From Ceratodon purpureus (Eukaryota > Streptophyta > Bryopsida > Pseudoditrichales > Ditrichaceae), in assembly GCA_014871385.1 (NCBI GenBank), contig CM026424.1, positions 4,615,041 through 4,679,040 of the forward strand: a stretch of DNA of 64,000 bases, written 5' to 3'. The notes under the pieces were generated by a model. It saw nothing but the letters and a program-made list of their open reading frames with translations. It ran no database searches and was not told the DNA's origin. The position numbers and the translations under genes are program-made. Shown here one piece after another: positions 1-11,204 of the stretch; the first letter of the stretch is position 1, and each line of letters opens with the position of its first letter.

Positions 1-1187
1 ATGCCTGATCCACTTCGCCTCCTTATTTCCATCCTCATCTGTAGTAATGAGCAGCTGATTCCAGATAGGAACCTCCTTCGCAGGTGGGAATCCAGGAACA
101 GGTAAGCCCTCGGGCACGTCACAAATAATAAGGTCCACGCATTCGTTTGTTTCCTGCCCCTTGTATGTCCGACGCTTACGTCCTTGATGTTCCTGCACAA
201 AGCTCAGAATCTTCGAATACAGCGGCGGCTTCTTGTCCTCTTCAGCAATCGACTCGACCACGAACTCGTCGAGGATACTCGTGGCGCTCTCGTTCAGAAT
301 GAGGATTTCCGCATTGTCTTCCGCCGAATCTTGAGTCTTGATGGTGTAGACAGATTGCGAAGGCAAGCTAGATGTCCCGTGAATACTATCAGAAGGTATG
401 CTACTGCCAGAAGGTGAAATACCTTCATCCTCAGCAACCTTCTTCAAGCCCATTTCCTTACCTTCTTGGCTTGAGTGAGAAATATGAGCTTCTCTTCCTT
501 CCGTCTGGTGGATTCCGCCCTCTCCTTTTCCTTCTTCTCAGCCTTTGCTTTTGCCCTCTGCTCTTCACGTTCAAGCTTTTTCGACATCTTCTTCCGCTGC
601 TGTTCAGTCAAATTCAATAGCGCATCTGCATTCGCAAGGTCCAGGCCTTTAGACTTCATCTCCTCAATCTCCCTCTTGCAGATGGCGAATGTCTCCAGCT
701 CATGATCTGGGCAACGGTCTCCAGGCTTGAGCTCAATGTACCAAGGGCACCGATGAAGGTGCGGCCTCGTGAAATCGCGTCGCTGGCTTGGTGTAAAAAT
801 GCAGTCCTCGCTTGCCGTGTCCAACCATTTCCTGAAACGAGCTGGAAATTGGTCTTCGGTAATTGCCCCTTTCTTCAACAACTCCTGCTCAAAGTATCTC
901 ACCACAACCCTGCACGCAGCTTCCTTTGTATTCTCCCACTCCAGAAACTCCTTCTGCTTATTAAATTTTGAGGGCTTCCCAACCAGATCTGGATAGCCTT
1001 TCTTCCAGATTATCTGGCTTCTGTCAAGAACAATTTCCGGATGTCAACAATGGATCCCTCAAAGCCCGCGCGCGGAATCTAGAGATCGTCTTCATCAATG
1101 ATATTGTTATAAATATTTCCTGCTGCTTCCTCAAGCTGCATCAAACTTCAGAAGATTAGTAAAATTTCGCCCCCTCCAAACGGACTC

Positions 1188-1431
1188 TCGGATCCGAAAG
1201 TACCCTGGGCAGTGCAAAAATTATTTTCTCTGAATAAAAAATGGGTATAGAAATTGACGACCTATGCGTTTTGGGAGGTAAAACAGCCTCCTCCGAAAGG
1301 ACTCTCGGATCCGAAAGTACTCTGGACCCTGCACGAATTTGTTTTATAGAACTCTAATGGGTACAGGAATTGACGACCTACGAGTTTTTGGAGTTAGTAA
1401 TAGCTCCCTCCAAAAGGACTTTCGGATCCGA
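1188..1431. repeat. Three TCGGATCCGA sites at exact 117-bp period
   Basis: The 10-bp palindrome TCGGATCCGA occurs at 1188-1197, 1305-1314 and 1422-1431, exactly 117 bp apart, within diverged tandem units that share text such as GACGACCTA. The block lies in the 344-nt intron 1136-1479 of gene C; the corresponding intron in the element 2 copy is only 95 nt. Confidence 0.9.
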
Positions 1432-1860
1432 AAGTACCCCTGGAGGTAGAATATCAAGAATATGGTACCGAGAACTTACGCCTGCGTAGAAGGAAGCAGT
1501 TTCCACCCATGGTCTCAGTTGGGTAGTAGCGCAAGGTTGCTCTGGGAAGTTGTTGGCCTGTCGTCCATCCTTGCTCATATTCCACCATTTCAACCATCGT
1601 TGCTTGTACTGGGCTGGAACTTTGGCGGTCGCTATCAACTGAAGTTTCTCAGGACTCATCTCCGGCTGAGACATATTACAATTGTAATGCGCAATAATCT
1701 GTCCAACAACATCAAAATATTCATTAATAAAGTCAATATCATCATAAGCTGACCATTTAATCAAACAGAACCTGAATTAAATGGTGATGACTTGAACTAG
1801 GCTGAAATTAGGGCTGTTTATCAAGAATTAAAGTAAATATCCAGTTCCACAGAACTACTC

Positions 1861-2350
1861 TCGGATCCGAAAGTACATTGGGCTGCATCTACTTTCATTT
1901 TAAAATTGAGAATTAGCCTAAGAAAACAACAACTCTGTTGCACTGCAAAACTACTCTCGGATCCGAAAGTACATTTGGCTGCATCTACTTTCATTTTAAA
2001 ATTGAGAATTAGCCTAAGAAAACAACAACTCTGTTACACTGCAAAACTACTCTCGGATCCGAAAGTACATTGGGCTGCATCTACTTTCATTTTAAAATTG
2101 AGAATTAGCCTAAGAAAACAACAACTCTGTTACACTGCAAAACTACTCTCGGATCCGAAAGTACATTGGGCTACATCTACTTTCATCCAAAGTTGGAGGA
2201 TTTGCCTACTAAAACACTGATTTTTATGTAACAGAAAACTACTCTCGGATCCGAAAATACATTGCCATGCCTCTACTTGGATCTATAGTAAGTATTTTTG
2301 GCCAGAGAATACATGAGTTTCCTTTACAACAAGAATACTCTCGGATCCGA
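1861..2350. repeat. Six TCGGATCCGA sites at exact 96-bp period
   Basis: Sites start at 1861, 1957, 2053, 2149, 2245 and 2341, each exactly 96 bp from the next. Units include the flanking text CTACTCTCGGATCCGAAAGT and an AAAATTGAGAATTAGCC stretch. The array fills the 704-nt intron 1699-2402 of gene C, whose counterpart in element 2 is 90 nt. The middle units are nearly identical and the last two are more diverged. Confidence 0.95.
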
Positions 2351-3648
2351 AAGTGCTTCTAACAGTATAGAATTGATGCTTCACATGAGAGAATCGAGAT
2401 ACCTCATCGATGAATCCCTCGCCATTTGCGGGGTCCGCGATGGCAAGCAAGCGGTCCATATTGGTGTGCAACTTCTTTTTGCAAGCCGCGATAGCTTCTT
2501 CGGATTTTTTTTTGACGTCAATAGATGAGCCTTCCAGGGCTTTTCCCTCGTACTTCAGCAGCGTGTCCTCGTACTGTTGAATCGCAGCGTCCTCTACCAT
2601 ATTGATTTCCCTCTGTAGAGTACATAAAGCACACATTAAAATGACATATAATCAAACGATGAATCATAATATCACGGATGTAGGTTTGTTCAGTACCCCA
2701 TACAAGAAGTTGCAAAAGGCATCTGCCGTCATATGGTACCACTTCTTCTTCTTCTTGGTCACCTTCTCCCACTCCGCAACACTAGCTGCATAGTCCCGTT
2801 TGGGAAGAATGGTCTTTAACGTCTCGAAGGGCATAGTGCCGAACTGTATGATTCGGCGTAATTCATGAGTCCAATGCTGTTCGACATGGTCGACTTCGTT
2901 CTTCCTGCAACAGTAAATCGTTAGCACCACTACTCATTAAATAAAGAAGAATGCAGAAATCCGTATTTCAAGATACTTACTTGTTCGAATGAGTCATCGC
3001 GTTTAATAGCTGCTGATTGTTTTCTTCGGAAACGCGCAATACGATTGACTTCACTGCCGGATGGAAATCAGGGTCGTCATAATGAAACTGATGAATCTCC
3101 TCCATCCAAGCCTTGAATCTATGATTCCCATCCCAAATGAAGAACATTTTGTTTGAGAAGATTCTCAATTCCGGAATAGCTTGGCATTGATCTTCGAATG
3201 TCTTCTCAGCATTCTTCCAAGTGTCTGACCACCCGGCTCTAATCTCGTCTGTTACCTCCTGTGTCTGCAATGCATAACTGTGAAGCGACACATAGAAGCA
3301 TGGTCCACCTCGCCTGTAGGCAGTAGCAAATTCCGCCTTCAGCTTCGCAATATCTTTCAACAGAGGACTTCGTACATCTGTCATTGCCACCATCCTACAA
3401 AGCGGAATATCCAACTCCCCAATCGGCTGCTCCACCGATTCATTAAGGACGATGTGTGAGTTTCCAGCACGTTTCTGCCTCAACCTCGCAACCGTATAAT
3501 GAACTCCACGGTCTTCAGATGGCTCTTCTTCTTCTCCAGCTCCCTCCACATCCATGGGTACAATCTCAGACTCCTGTACAATCCACCCACGAGTACATGA
3601 ATATTCCATGTAACAATTAGAAATTTCATGTAACATTCTACTTTGGAG

Positions 3649-4332
3649 GAAGAAACTTCCCCCTGCCAAAGGACCTTCGGATCCGAAGGTCCTTTGGCAG
3701 GGGGAAGTTTCTTCTTCGGAAACCCCAGCAACTACCCTCCCCCCTCTATCATCCTCTCTTCCCCCCGCCATCCCCTCCCCTTGCCGATCCCCTAATCCTC
3801 ACTATTCTCTCCTCCCTCCTACTTCGAAGCAAGAAACCCTCCCCTGCCAAAGGACCTTCGGATCCGAAGGTCCTTTGGCAGGAGGGGGTTCTACCTCTAT
3901 CATCCTCTCCCCTCCTCGCCCTCCCCTCTCCTTCCACTGCCGCGACTCTCCTCTCCCCTCTCCCTCACCCTCTTCTCCCTCCTCTCGGTAGGTCCCTCAC
4001 CCTCCCTCTAAGGTCCCTCACCCTCCTCTCCCTCCTCTCGTTCTGCCGCGGGAAGAGAAAGAGCAGGGGCAGAGAGGGACCTTCGGATCCGAAGGTCCTT
4101 CTCTGCCCCTGCTCTTTCTCCTCTGGTAGCAACTCTCTCCTCTTGCTTCCTGACATCCTCTCTACTATCCTATCCCTGTTCTCTCCCTTCTCCCTTCTCC
4201 CTCCCTTCTCCCTTCGCCCTCTCCCTTCTCCCCTCTCTTCTGTGCTCTCTCAACACTACTCCCTTTGCGGGGGGGAGAGAAAATGCCATGGTCCGCAAGG
4301 ACCTTCGGATCCGAAGGTCCTTGCGGACCATG
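3649..4332. repeat. Four long palindromes centred on TCGGATCCGA
   Basis: Within the 1004-nt intron 3574-4577 of gene C, four inverted repeats share the core GGACCTTCGGATCCGAAGGT but have different outer arms. They lie at 3649-3714 (66 bp, perfect), 3843-3882 (40 bp, perfect core), 4055-4120 (66 bp, one mismatch) and 4287-4332 (46 bp, perfect). Core spacings are 181, 225 and 222 bp. Each could form a long hairpin in the spliced-out RNA or a cruciform in DNA. Confidence 0.95.
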
Positions 4333-4510
4333 ACAACTTCTCCTCCTAACCCATCAACTATCTCTCTACACCTCTCCTCTGTCCCCTCCTCTGTTCCTAA
4401 ACCTTAACTCTCCTTTCTCCCTCTGACCTTCAACCCCTCTCTTCTCCCTTCTCCTTTTACCCATCTTCTTCCCTTCTCCCCTCCCTACTCTCCCTCTCAT
4501 CTCAGTCATC
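3715..4510. repeat. Polypyrimidine-rich intron tract
   Basis: The plus strand here is dominated by CT-rich runs such as CTCCCTTCTCCC, interrupted only by the TCGGATCCGA palindromes. It fills most of gene C intron 1 and accounts for the low-complexity reading frames in this stretch. Confidence 0.75.
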
Positions 4511-5810
4511 CTTCCTTAAGCAATCCGAATACAAGATTTCAATACAAAATCTATTTTAAATAAAGCGTAAAACTTACCTCTTCCGCGACTTCTTCCTCCA
4601 TCGCGGACCTTGAAGCTGCAGACGCTGATCCTGGTGTATTCATCTTCTTCGAGGTTCCTCCTTTCTTCACCTTCTTCGACCCTCCAGAACCCTGCGCCGC
4701 GCCAATGCTTAAACCCTTCATCTTTTTTCTGTCCCCCTCGTCACTACTCCCAGACTCACTTAGCACAATACTAGACTCTGGTTTCTGAACCCTTCCCTTC
4801 TTCCTCCCAGTCATAGCTCTTATACCCAGCGAACCACGGTACCCTCACAGCCCTAACCTTAAACACAGCCGTCACAAAAATCTAACTAAGAATTCACAAA
4901 GAACGCAGACAATAGAAAACAACCTAAGATAACCAAGCACAAAAGAAAGCACGCAAATGAAGCATCTGAAGTGGGGGTTCATATACCTTGCCTCCGCGGC
5001 CTAGAGGAATCCTACAACAGAGAGAAGGGGAAGGGCAAAGAGTAGGGAAGAATGAGGAGATAAGACAAGTCGCGCAGCAAGAGGGACAGAATGAGTGCAG
5101 ATGAGCCCTTCTTATACCTCTAAGTCCTCAAGTGGGAAGCTACTCGCGACCTTCCCGCCCACGCAGCCCAATCCGAGACCAGCGAGAAGTGAGCCGCAAG
5201 TCTCTTCCACGCCCCCAAGCTCGAGTATTGCCTCTACTGCGCCATCATGCACCTCTTCGGGAACCGCTGAAGTGACGTCCAGCACCTCAGGTGCAACCGT
5301 TGCAATAATTGGTGTCTCCACTTCAATTGAGTGGCACTTGGGCCCCTCCTCTAAAATATCTGAGACCCTTCGCAGCGGTCGTTTACTAACTCCCTCGTCA
5401 ATACAATCCTCAAACGTTAACGACCTAACTAGAGTGTCCACCTCCTCTAGCAATTTCTTTTGTTTCTTCCTAGCTATTGCAACCCTCTTGCCTTTAGGTA
5501 CACCTGAATTATTTTCGTGCCCATCCTTCTTCTCAGGACTAGTAATCGATTCTAGAACTACTAACTTTCTCCCTTTCCTTTCCCTCATGTATATGACATA
5601 GACTCAACGCACCAATCTAGACACAGAACTTAAGCGCAGATTTAAAGAATAAAATGGACCTTATCAATCTAAGCTCTTATACTGCCTCTGAGTACTGAAC
5701 TACTTGGCGATTCAAAACACTTTAATTAACCTACCCGTAAATATCTCCTTGATTCCAGATCTAGGATTAGACTGCAGTCGGCGGCGATACCACGTCGCCG
5801 ATACGAGCAC

Positions 5811-5817
5811 TATAAAA
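5811..5817 (+). promoter_or_regulatory. TATA box of gene B
   Basis: TATAAAA lies 72 bp before the ATG of gene B. Genes B (rightward, ATG 5889) and C (leftward, possible ATG at 5588) diverge from this 300-bp interval, so it may act as a shared two-way promoter. Confidence 0.5.
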
Positions 5818-5888
5818 TCAGAAGTTGAATCACTTCTATGGCTCTCTTTATGTCAGTTCTCGTTGCTAAACGGCCGTAGAATTCGAAT

Positions 5889-6368
5889 ATGACTCATGTA
5901 ATGCAGATGAAGTTTGCGGACAGTGCAGCAACGAAGGAACCTGCCACAGACGAAATCGTTTCTCTGGATGATCTTCATGGACCGTTTGATCCACTCATAG
6001 ATGTTGAAGCCGGGATTACCAACGTCTCCGGAGATGCGGCTACTCCGGTCCAGCCCGTGGAAGACATTGTGGAACATGAAGCGATTCATCCATCCGATGA
6101 CCACGTGGAGGACGGCAATATGAGATTGACGCCTGCTCCAGAAGCGTCGAGGATTCACGCCTATTCGAAGGTAGGAATTATCCCACGTGGAACATACCAC
6201 AGGACAATGTTTAGTGGGACACATAGGCGTAGAGGTCATAAACTTAGCACGCCAGGCTGTAGGTCCTTACCCATACCCGACAATATCAATCGTGGAACTG
6301 AGAATTCCGCTGATGCAATAAATGTAGACCGCAAAGACGGCCCTTGCAAGCGATATAAGAGGCTGTAA
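5889..6368 (+). CDS. Accessory gene B of element 1
   Basis: Small single-exon protein of 159 residues. It has an acidic N-terminal two thirds (EPATDEIVSLDDL) and a basic end (KRYKRL). Residues about 98-111 read HAYSKVGIIPRGTY followed by an HRRRG run. The same block (HAYSKVGKIPRGTY, then QRRGG) occurs in the 150-residue protein at 47957-48409 inside element 2, which is the main reason to call it a real gene. I recognise no known domain. It lies between the divergent gene C and the co-directional transposase gene A. The start at 5889 follows a plausible TATA box. The conserved block may bind nucleic acid or a protein partner (inference). Confidence 0.7.
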   Translation: MTHVMQMKFADSAATKEPATDEIVSLDDLHGPFDPLIDVEAGITNVSGDAATPVQPVEDIVEHEAIHPSDDHVEDGNMRLTPAPEASRIHAYSKVGIIPRGTYHRTMFSGTHRRRGHKLSTPGCRSLPIPDNINRGTENSADAINVDRKDGPCKRYKRL

Positions 6369-6945
6369 TTCTCTTTCCCTTTTAAGGCTTTAATATTAAT
6401 ACATTTGCCTGCGTATTTGATCAACATGCTCTTAACCTCATTCGTCAGTTTTAATCGTGGTGGAAAGTCTTTATTCCAAATTAATATTATCAACAGAATG
6501 ATCGGAAAGTGCATTCATATTCCTGACCATCGCCGTTACAGGCCTCTCTAAGAATATCCACGACAGTAATCCAAGTACATAGATTCCGTAAATGGTAAAG
6601 GAATTGTGTCCACTTAATGGCTCATTTATGCAGAGTCTTCTGGATACCCGCGCACTAATATCGTATCTGGAGGAAAATAGTTTATATGACTCATGTACTC
6701 TCGGATCCGAAAGTCGTTTCTCAACCCAGACATTTCGTCTGTAATCTTGAATTAGGACACTCATAATTTAGAACTTACAGGATGCCTGTCTGATTTAACC
6801 CTCCTAAACTGGACACCTGGCAGAGGGAATCATGTATGCACCTAACATCCTAAGTATATTACAACGACAATTATAATTTAAGCAAGGAGTCATTGTATAT
6901 GAAGCTCCAAGTCCTTCCCCAATTCATTCCTTCAAGTCATCTACT
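6369..6945. other. Spacer between genes B and A with one palindrome site
   Basis: No gene seen. One TCGGATCCGA copy at 6701-6710 lies 245 bp before the first ATG of gene A. It is preceded by the same CTC and followed by the same AAGT as the intron copies. Confidence 0.7.
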
Positions 6946-9900
6946 GTGGCCTCTTCCTTCTTGTTCTCTGTAATGCACGACTGTACCACTCCCATCTTCT
7001 TCCAGGCTCTAAGGATGGCGTCTCTACGTGCACATGGTAGAGCAACGCCCTTCACAACACCCTTAGGGGAGGACGGCACAGTTACCATTCCGGAGCAACT
7101 GCTTAGTCTTAGGTTCAACTTTAGAATTGGGTCAATGTACGTGGAGAGAGAGATTTATGATGATAGCGGAGAACTAAGTGAGACCATTTTGCAGACGAGG
7201 TCTAGAGATGAGGAGGGTTATTTCTGGACTTTGTCGAGCGGCACGTTTAAGGTTTATGGTTTGTCTGATTCTGACATGTCGATGTCAACAGTCATTCTGA
7301 CTCCTCCGTCCTCAACGTCAACAGTCCAAGTCCCAGCGTTAGTGAGAGTGAAAGTCGAGAATCCTGAGGTCCATGTCATTAGTGATTCTGACGATGACAT
7401 TGTTCCGGATATCAATATAGCTGATACAAAGGTCAACCCCTTTGTACGACGTACAAGTATTGGCTCCACTCGATCTCTACCAATAGGCAGCTTAAGGCGA
7501 TCTCCGTCAGTCTCCTCTGGTCGTCCCCCAGCTCATCCAAACACGAAGAAACGTCGTAGTATCCTCGATGCGATTAAAGCGACGGCAAAGCGCAAAGGGT
7601 CCCGGTCAGAGATTGTGTTGGTTGACTTAGACTCCCTAGAGCATGTGAAGGTTAAGTATCTCCCTTCGACATGTAACGGTGACAAGATCTTTGAGTTGCC
7701 TCCGATTCCTGAAGGCGTTCCGGCATCATTTAGCGGTGAACTGGATGGAATGGGAAAACAGTATGACGGACATGCTTGGTGTAAGACCATGACCACGAAC
7801 ATTAGGAATGATTTCGGTCTGAAATTCCGGAAATCTCTGTGTACTGGGCATTTGCAATGTCCGAATCCTGCTTGTGATTTTGTTGACAGGAATCCCGGGA
7901 AGGTGAATTCAACAGAGTGGGCTGGATTAACTCCTACACAAATTCCAGTAAGCGGGGCGCATCCTCCTTCGTCGACTCTGGTTTGCAAGCTGTGCCACAC
8001 ACCTCCTATTTGTTTAGCGTCTTGTGATGCTCGAATTTATCATGTGACATCGAGAGAGCCAGATTACACACGCGCTGCAATACACTTGGGGGTTCATGAC
8101 CATCCAGTTTCCGATGGCACTTGCCAGGATACACTAGACCATATATATGAGTGTATCGGCGAGCAGGTCCTACGTACTCCGAATGCCAAGAATTCGGCGA
8201 TTGTGATGGGCGCATCCAAGCTTTTCTTAGCCGACTACCTAATTCGAGCAACTCCAGGACAGAACCATCTCCGTGGTGTTTCGATGGAGGAGGCTATGGA
8301 CAAGTTCGAGACGATGTCGGATGCCAATGTCAGGAACTTTGTTGCAGGTACGAAGAAGTTTCTTCGGCAAGACAACGGCCTCATCGACAACATTATGCGA
8401 TTGAAGGAACACAATAACTTCAAGTTTGTGCACGATAGCCGATTTCCAGGCCAAACTAAGGGGAAAGTCTTCATCTTCAAGATGTCCGTCCATTTGCCGG
8501 GCAGTGGAACGGATTTGGTGAAGCGCATGCAACCTGGAGGAGACTTGCAAGATTCATGGATAATGTTCGACCACGTGAAGCGCGTGAAGAAGTGGAGCAC
8601 CATGGCTTGCCACGTGTACGACAGCAAATACTGTAAGGTGATGACCATTGCAAACTGTGACATCCAGTCAGAGGATGCGACAGCGCAAGAACTCTTCTGG
8701 GAGCAGCTGAATGGAGTGATGGTGGATAACGGACATCCAAAACCAAACTTCAAGGGCTTCATGGCGGACAGCGCTGGGGCAAATTGGCACGCAGTACGCA
8801 AGGTATACAGGAATGGTAATATTGACGACAAAATGGAAGACAGAGAGCGGACGTGTTTGTTTCATTGGACGAAATGTCTGGAGAGGGTCACCTTAGCTCA
8901 TATCAAGACAGACTGCTAGGACCAGATGAGAGCTCTTTGTAAACAGTGGAAGGATGCAAAGACTCAAGAGGAGGCAGAGGACATGTACAACGTCATACGG
9001 GGATGGTGGCAATCTGGAGGTTGTGTCCCATCTGAGGGCAGCAAACGAGCGCTAAATGACTGGATGGTATTCTGGCATTACAGATACAGGCAGTGGGATG
9101 GATCTATGCAACTTGTAAGTGTCTTCCGAACTACTTAATTGATGAGTACCATTAGAGCTTCTAATTGATATCATCTCACATTCACACTTCTACTTGCCTA
9201 TGCAGAACCTATCTCTGGAAGAGAGAGCGGACATGCCGTCGTGCAACCTAGCAGAGACTATACACAACAAGTGGCTTCAACAGCCCGGCAACACAGGCGA
9301 CTGCCTCTACGCTGCGACTGTGGACGACATGATGCGTGCGTTCATGCAGATCACTCAGTACAGAATGTATCTGAAGGGAGGGAGGGGAGGCAAAGGACCA
9401 GACAAGGCAGAGCTTCGCCTCCGTCAAGCACAGCGTAGCTTAGACCCAGAAATGATAGCTGAGGCAATGAAGGCGTGTCTCGAAGCTGCAGACGTTTTAA
9501 CGAAGGAGAAGGGACTCGAGGGAGCTGAAATCTTCGGATCTATGAAGAGAAAGCTTGATCACCCTCCTGGTTCAGCCCATGACTCTCACCGCTCCGATAC
9601 GGTCAATTATTCAATTCCTGCGATGGGGACACGGTCAACAAGGGCCCGGATTCAGGAGGCTCTTTCGGATCCAACGTGTGGTGTACAGCACACCACGTCC
9701 GTGCAGGAGTCAGAATGCGATCCATCCAAGTGGCACATTGCCCGCCTTTCAAACCGGTCTGGACGAAAATGTCAAGCACTTCAGGCACAGACTCGTAAGA
9801 AGTGCGACGCTAAGATTTCGAAGGGAGCTCAGGGTATAGCGGCGCCTACATATTCTGGACAGAAGAAGGACTTCCACACTAGACGCTTGACTGCAGCGGA

Positions 9901-10564
9901 GTTTTGGTTCTGCTCTGATGATATCAACCGATGCGTGAAGAGAGGTCCTAAGTCATTTGTTGTGGATTGGCCGGAAATTCCTGTGGTTTGGCCAGTCAAA
10001 ATTGGAACAAATCTCACTCGACAGGAGGTACTCTCCCTCGAAGAAGCGGGTTTCGAACTGCAACAGCGTGGCGCTCTATCACCACGCCGCCAATTCCAAG
10101 CAGCTTGTAACTGGCCTCTTCCGAGATCCCATTTCAAGGCACCAGCGGATCCCAATGCACACCCAACGCTTCGAGGTGGGCATTTCATTCGCATGAACTC
10201 TGATGCCCCAACTGTGGAGCACCGTAACAAGTGGGAAAGCGCCGCTCTCATGGACCATTGCGGTATTACGGGGGTAACGACTATTCCGTATCCTGGATAT
10301 GGTTGTGTTGTTACCCTTAACACGGGAAATGACAAGCTCTACCGCGTCACCATTGGGTGTTTTCCGGAATGCACTTGTCCAGATTTCATCAAGATGCTAT
10401 CAAAGACTCTAGGAAAAAACAAGCAATGGAAATACTGCAAACATATGTATTATGTTCTTCGATACATGTGCAAGATGGACCCTAAAGAACACTCCTTCAT
10501 GCACGCTCCGAGTTACAGCTTCGACGAGGTTATGGAAATCCTCGAACGAATGGGTGCTTTTTGA
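6946..10564 (+). CDS. MULE transposase with SWIM zinc finger (gene A, element 1; premature stop)
   Basis: Predicted cut-and-paste transposase, two exons: 6946-9114 and 9206-10564, with a 91-nt GT-AG intron. Residues about 299-386 form a zinc cluster ending in HLGVHDHP, like the WRKY/GCM1-type DNA-binding fold before MULE cores. The RNase-H-like core has an aspartate in IMFD (about 542), one in FMADSAGANW (about 608) and the MULE-type CLFHW after it. Exon 2 ends in a SWIM finger (CTC, then CKH). A stretch at about 142-151 (VHVISDSDDD) looks like a SUMO-interacting motif. An in-frame TAG at 8917-8919 interrupts the core; the aligned element 3 gene has no stop there (KTDC-stop-DQMRALC against RQDLRAQHIKLC). 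The ATG at 7015 is an alternative start. Confidence 0.85.
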
Positions 10565-10672
10565 AGAACTATTCAGTTTATAACGTACAAGTAGTCCAGC
10601 AGTGGACAGTAGGTAATCTATATCAGCAGTGTTTTGTTCTGGATTGGTTTTGTCTTGATTTGAACTGTGGAA

Positions 10673-10678
10673 AATAAA
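10673..10678 (+). terminator. Poly(A) signal after gene A
   Basis: AATAAA in the context GGAAAATAAAGA lies about 110 bp after the stop of gene A, a normal distance for 3' end formation. Confidence 0.5.
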
Positions 10679-10842
10679 GATAGTTTCTTTCTATGCCATT
10701 ATATACAATCAAAAAGGTGAATTCTTTTGCACAGCAAAATAGAAATCCTTCAACCCTATGACAAACAACTCTATTTTTCTGGTGAGAAAACTCAGCAACG
10801 TATCATGAAGTTCCCACAATGTGTATCCACTAGAGATGTATC

Positions 10843-11012
10843 TCGGATCCGAGGGTCCCCTGGAGGCAGAGTGAAATGGACTCTCGGATCCGAGATACAT
10901 CTTAAGCATTGCAAAACCACCCTAAAAAAAAAAGACAAATTGGATACACAGGAGGTGACTTTCGGATCCGAGGGTCTCTTTGTGGCAGAGCCAAGGGGAC
11001 TCTCGGATCCGA
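10843..11012. repeat. Two pairs of TCGGATCCGA sites near the right end of element 1
   Basis: Sites start at 10843, 10884, 10962 and 11003. Within each pair the spacing is 41 bp, and the pairs are 119 bp apart. Arms extend inversely across pairs: GATGTATCTCGG before the first site matches GAGATACATC after the second, and GGAGGTGACTTTCGG matches CCGAGAGCCACCTCC. They lie between the poly(A) signal and the terminal repeat. Confidence 0.9.
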
Positions 11013-11204
11013 GAGCCACCTCCTGCGCATCCAATTTTTTATTTTTTTTTAAATTTGATATTAAAATAATTCAGGCAATGTCGTAAAAATCTGGAAAAAA
11101 ATCATTGTAAACTGATCTGCATTTCAGTAAATTCAGTGTATATTCGATGATTTTTTTTTTTAATTCTATATTTAGCTTTTTTGACAAAAATATCCTCGAT
11201 CCCA

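Larger units (their letters stand above)
1..5588 (-). pseudogene. Accessory gene C of element 1 (multi-exon, decayed, 3' end outside window)
   Basis: Unrecognised protein family with a second copy at 53960-56875. Exons read leftward with GT-AG borders: possibly 5118-5588, a 25-nt microexon 4987-5011 and 4578-4816; then well supported 2981-3573, 2697-2904, 2403-2612, 1480-1698 and 1135 to the window edge. The conserved core matches the other copy exon by exon: MVAMTDVRSP / MIPMAKVRPV, KMFFIWDGNHR / KMFFVWEGNHR, LAIADPANGEGFIDE / LAIANPKNGDDFLNE, RWLKWWN in both. The N-terminus is basic and serine-rich (GRKKGR); the C-terminal part has a lysine/glutamate-rich coiled-coil-like stretch (about 500-640). 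Exon 6 has an in-frame TAG near 1080 followed by a frame change, and another frame change lies near 447, after which an open frame runs to the window edge. The role is unknown; by position it parallels the accessory genes of VANDAL-type MULEs (inference). Confidence 0.7.

Noticed and set aside
8235-8831. 198-residue minus-strand frame and other long antisense frames inside gene A
   Set aside because: Shadows of the transposase coding frame; no motifs and no homology between copies.
9664-9674. TCGGATCCAA inside gene A exon 2 as another palindrome site
   Set aside because: The right half does not match and it lies in coding sequence; probably chance.
1188-11012. TCGGATCCGA repeats as cloning linkers (they contain a BamHI site)
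   Set aside because: Eighteen copies at fixed 96-, 117- and 41/119-bp intervals, with diverged units and element-specific arms, cannot come from linker ligation.
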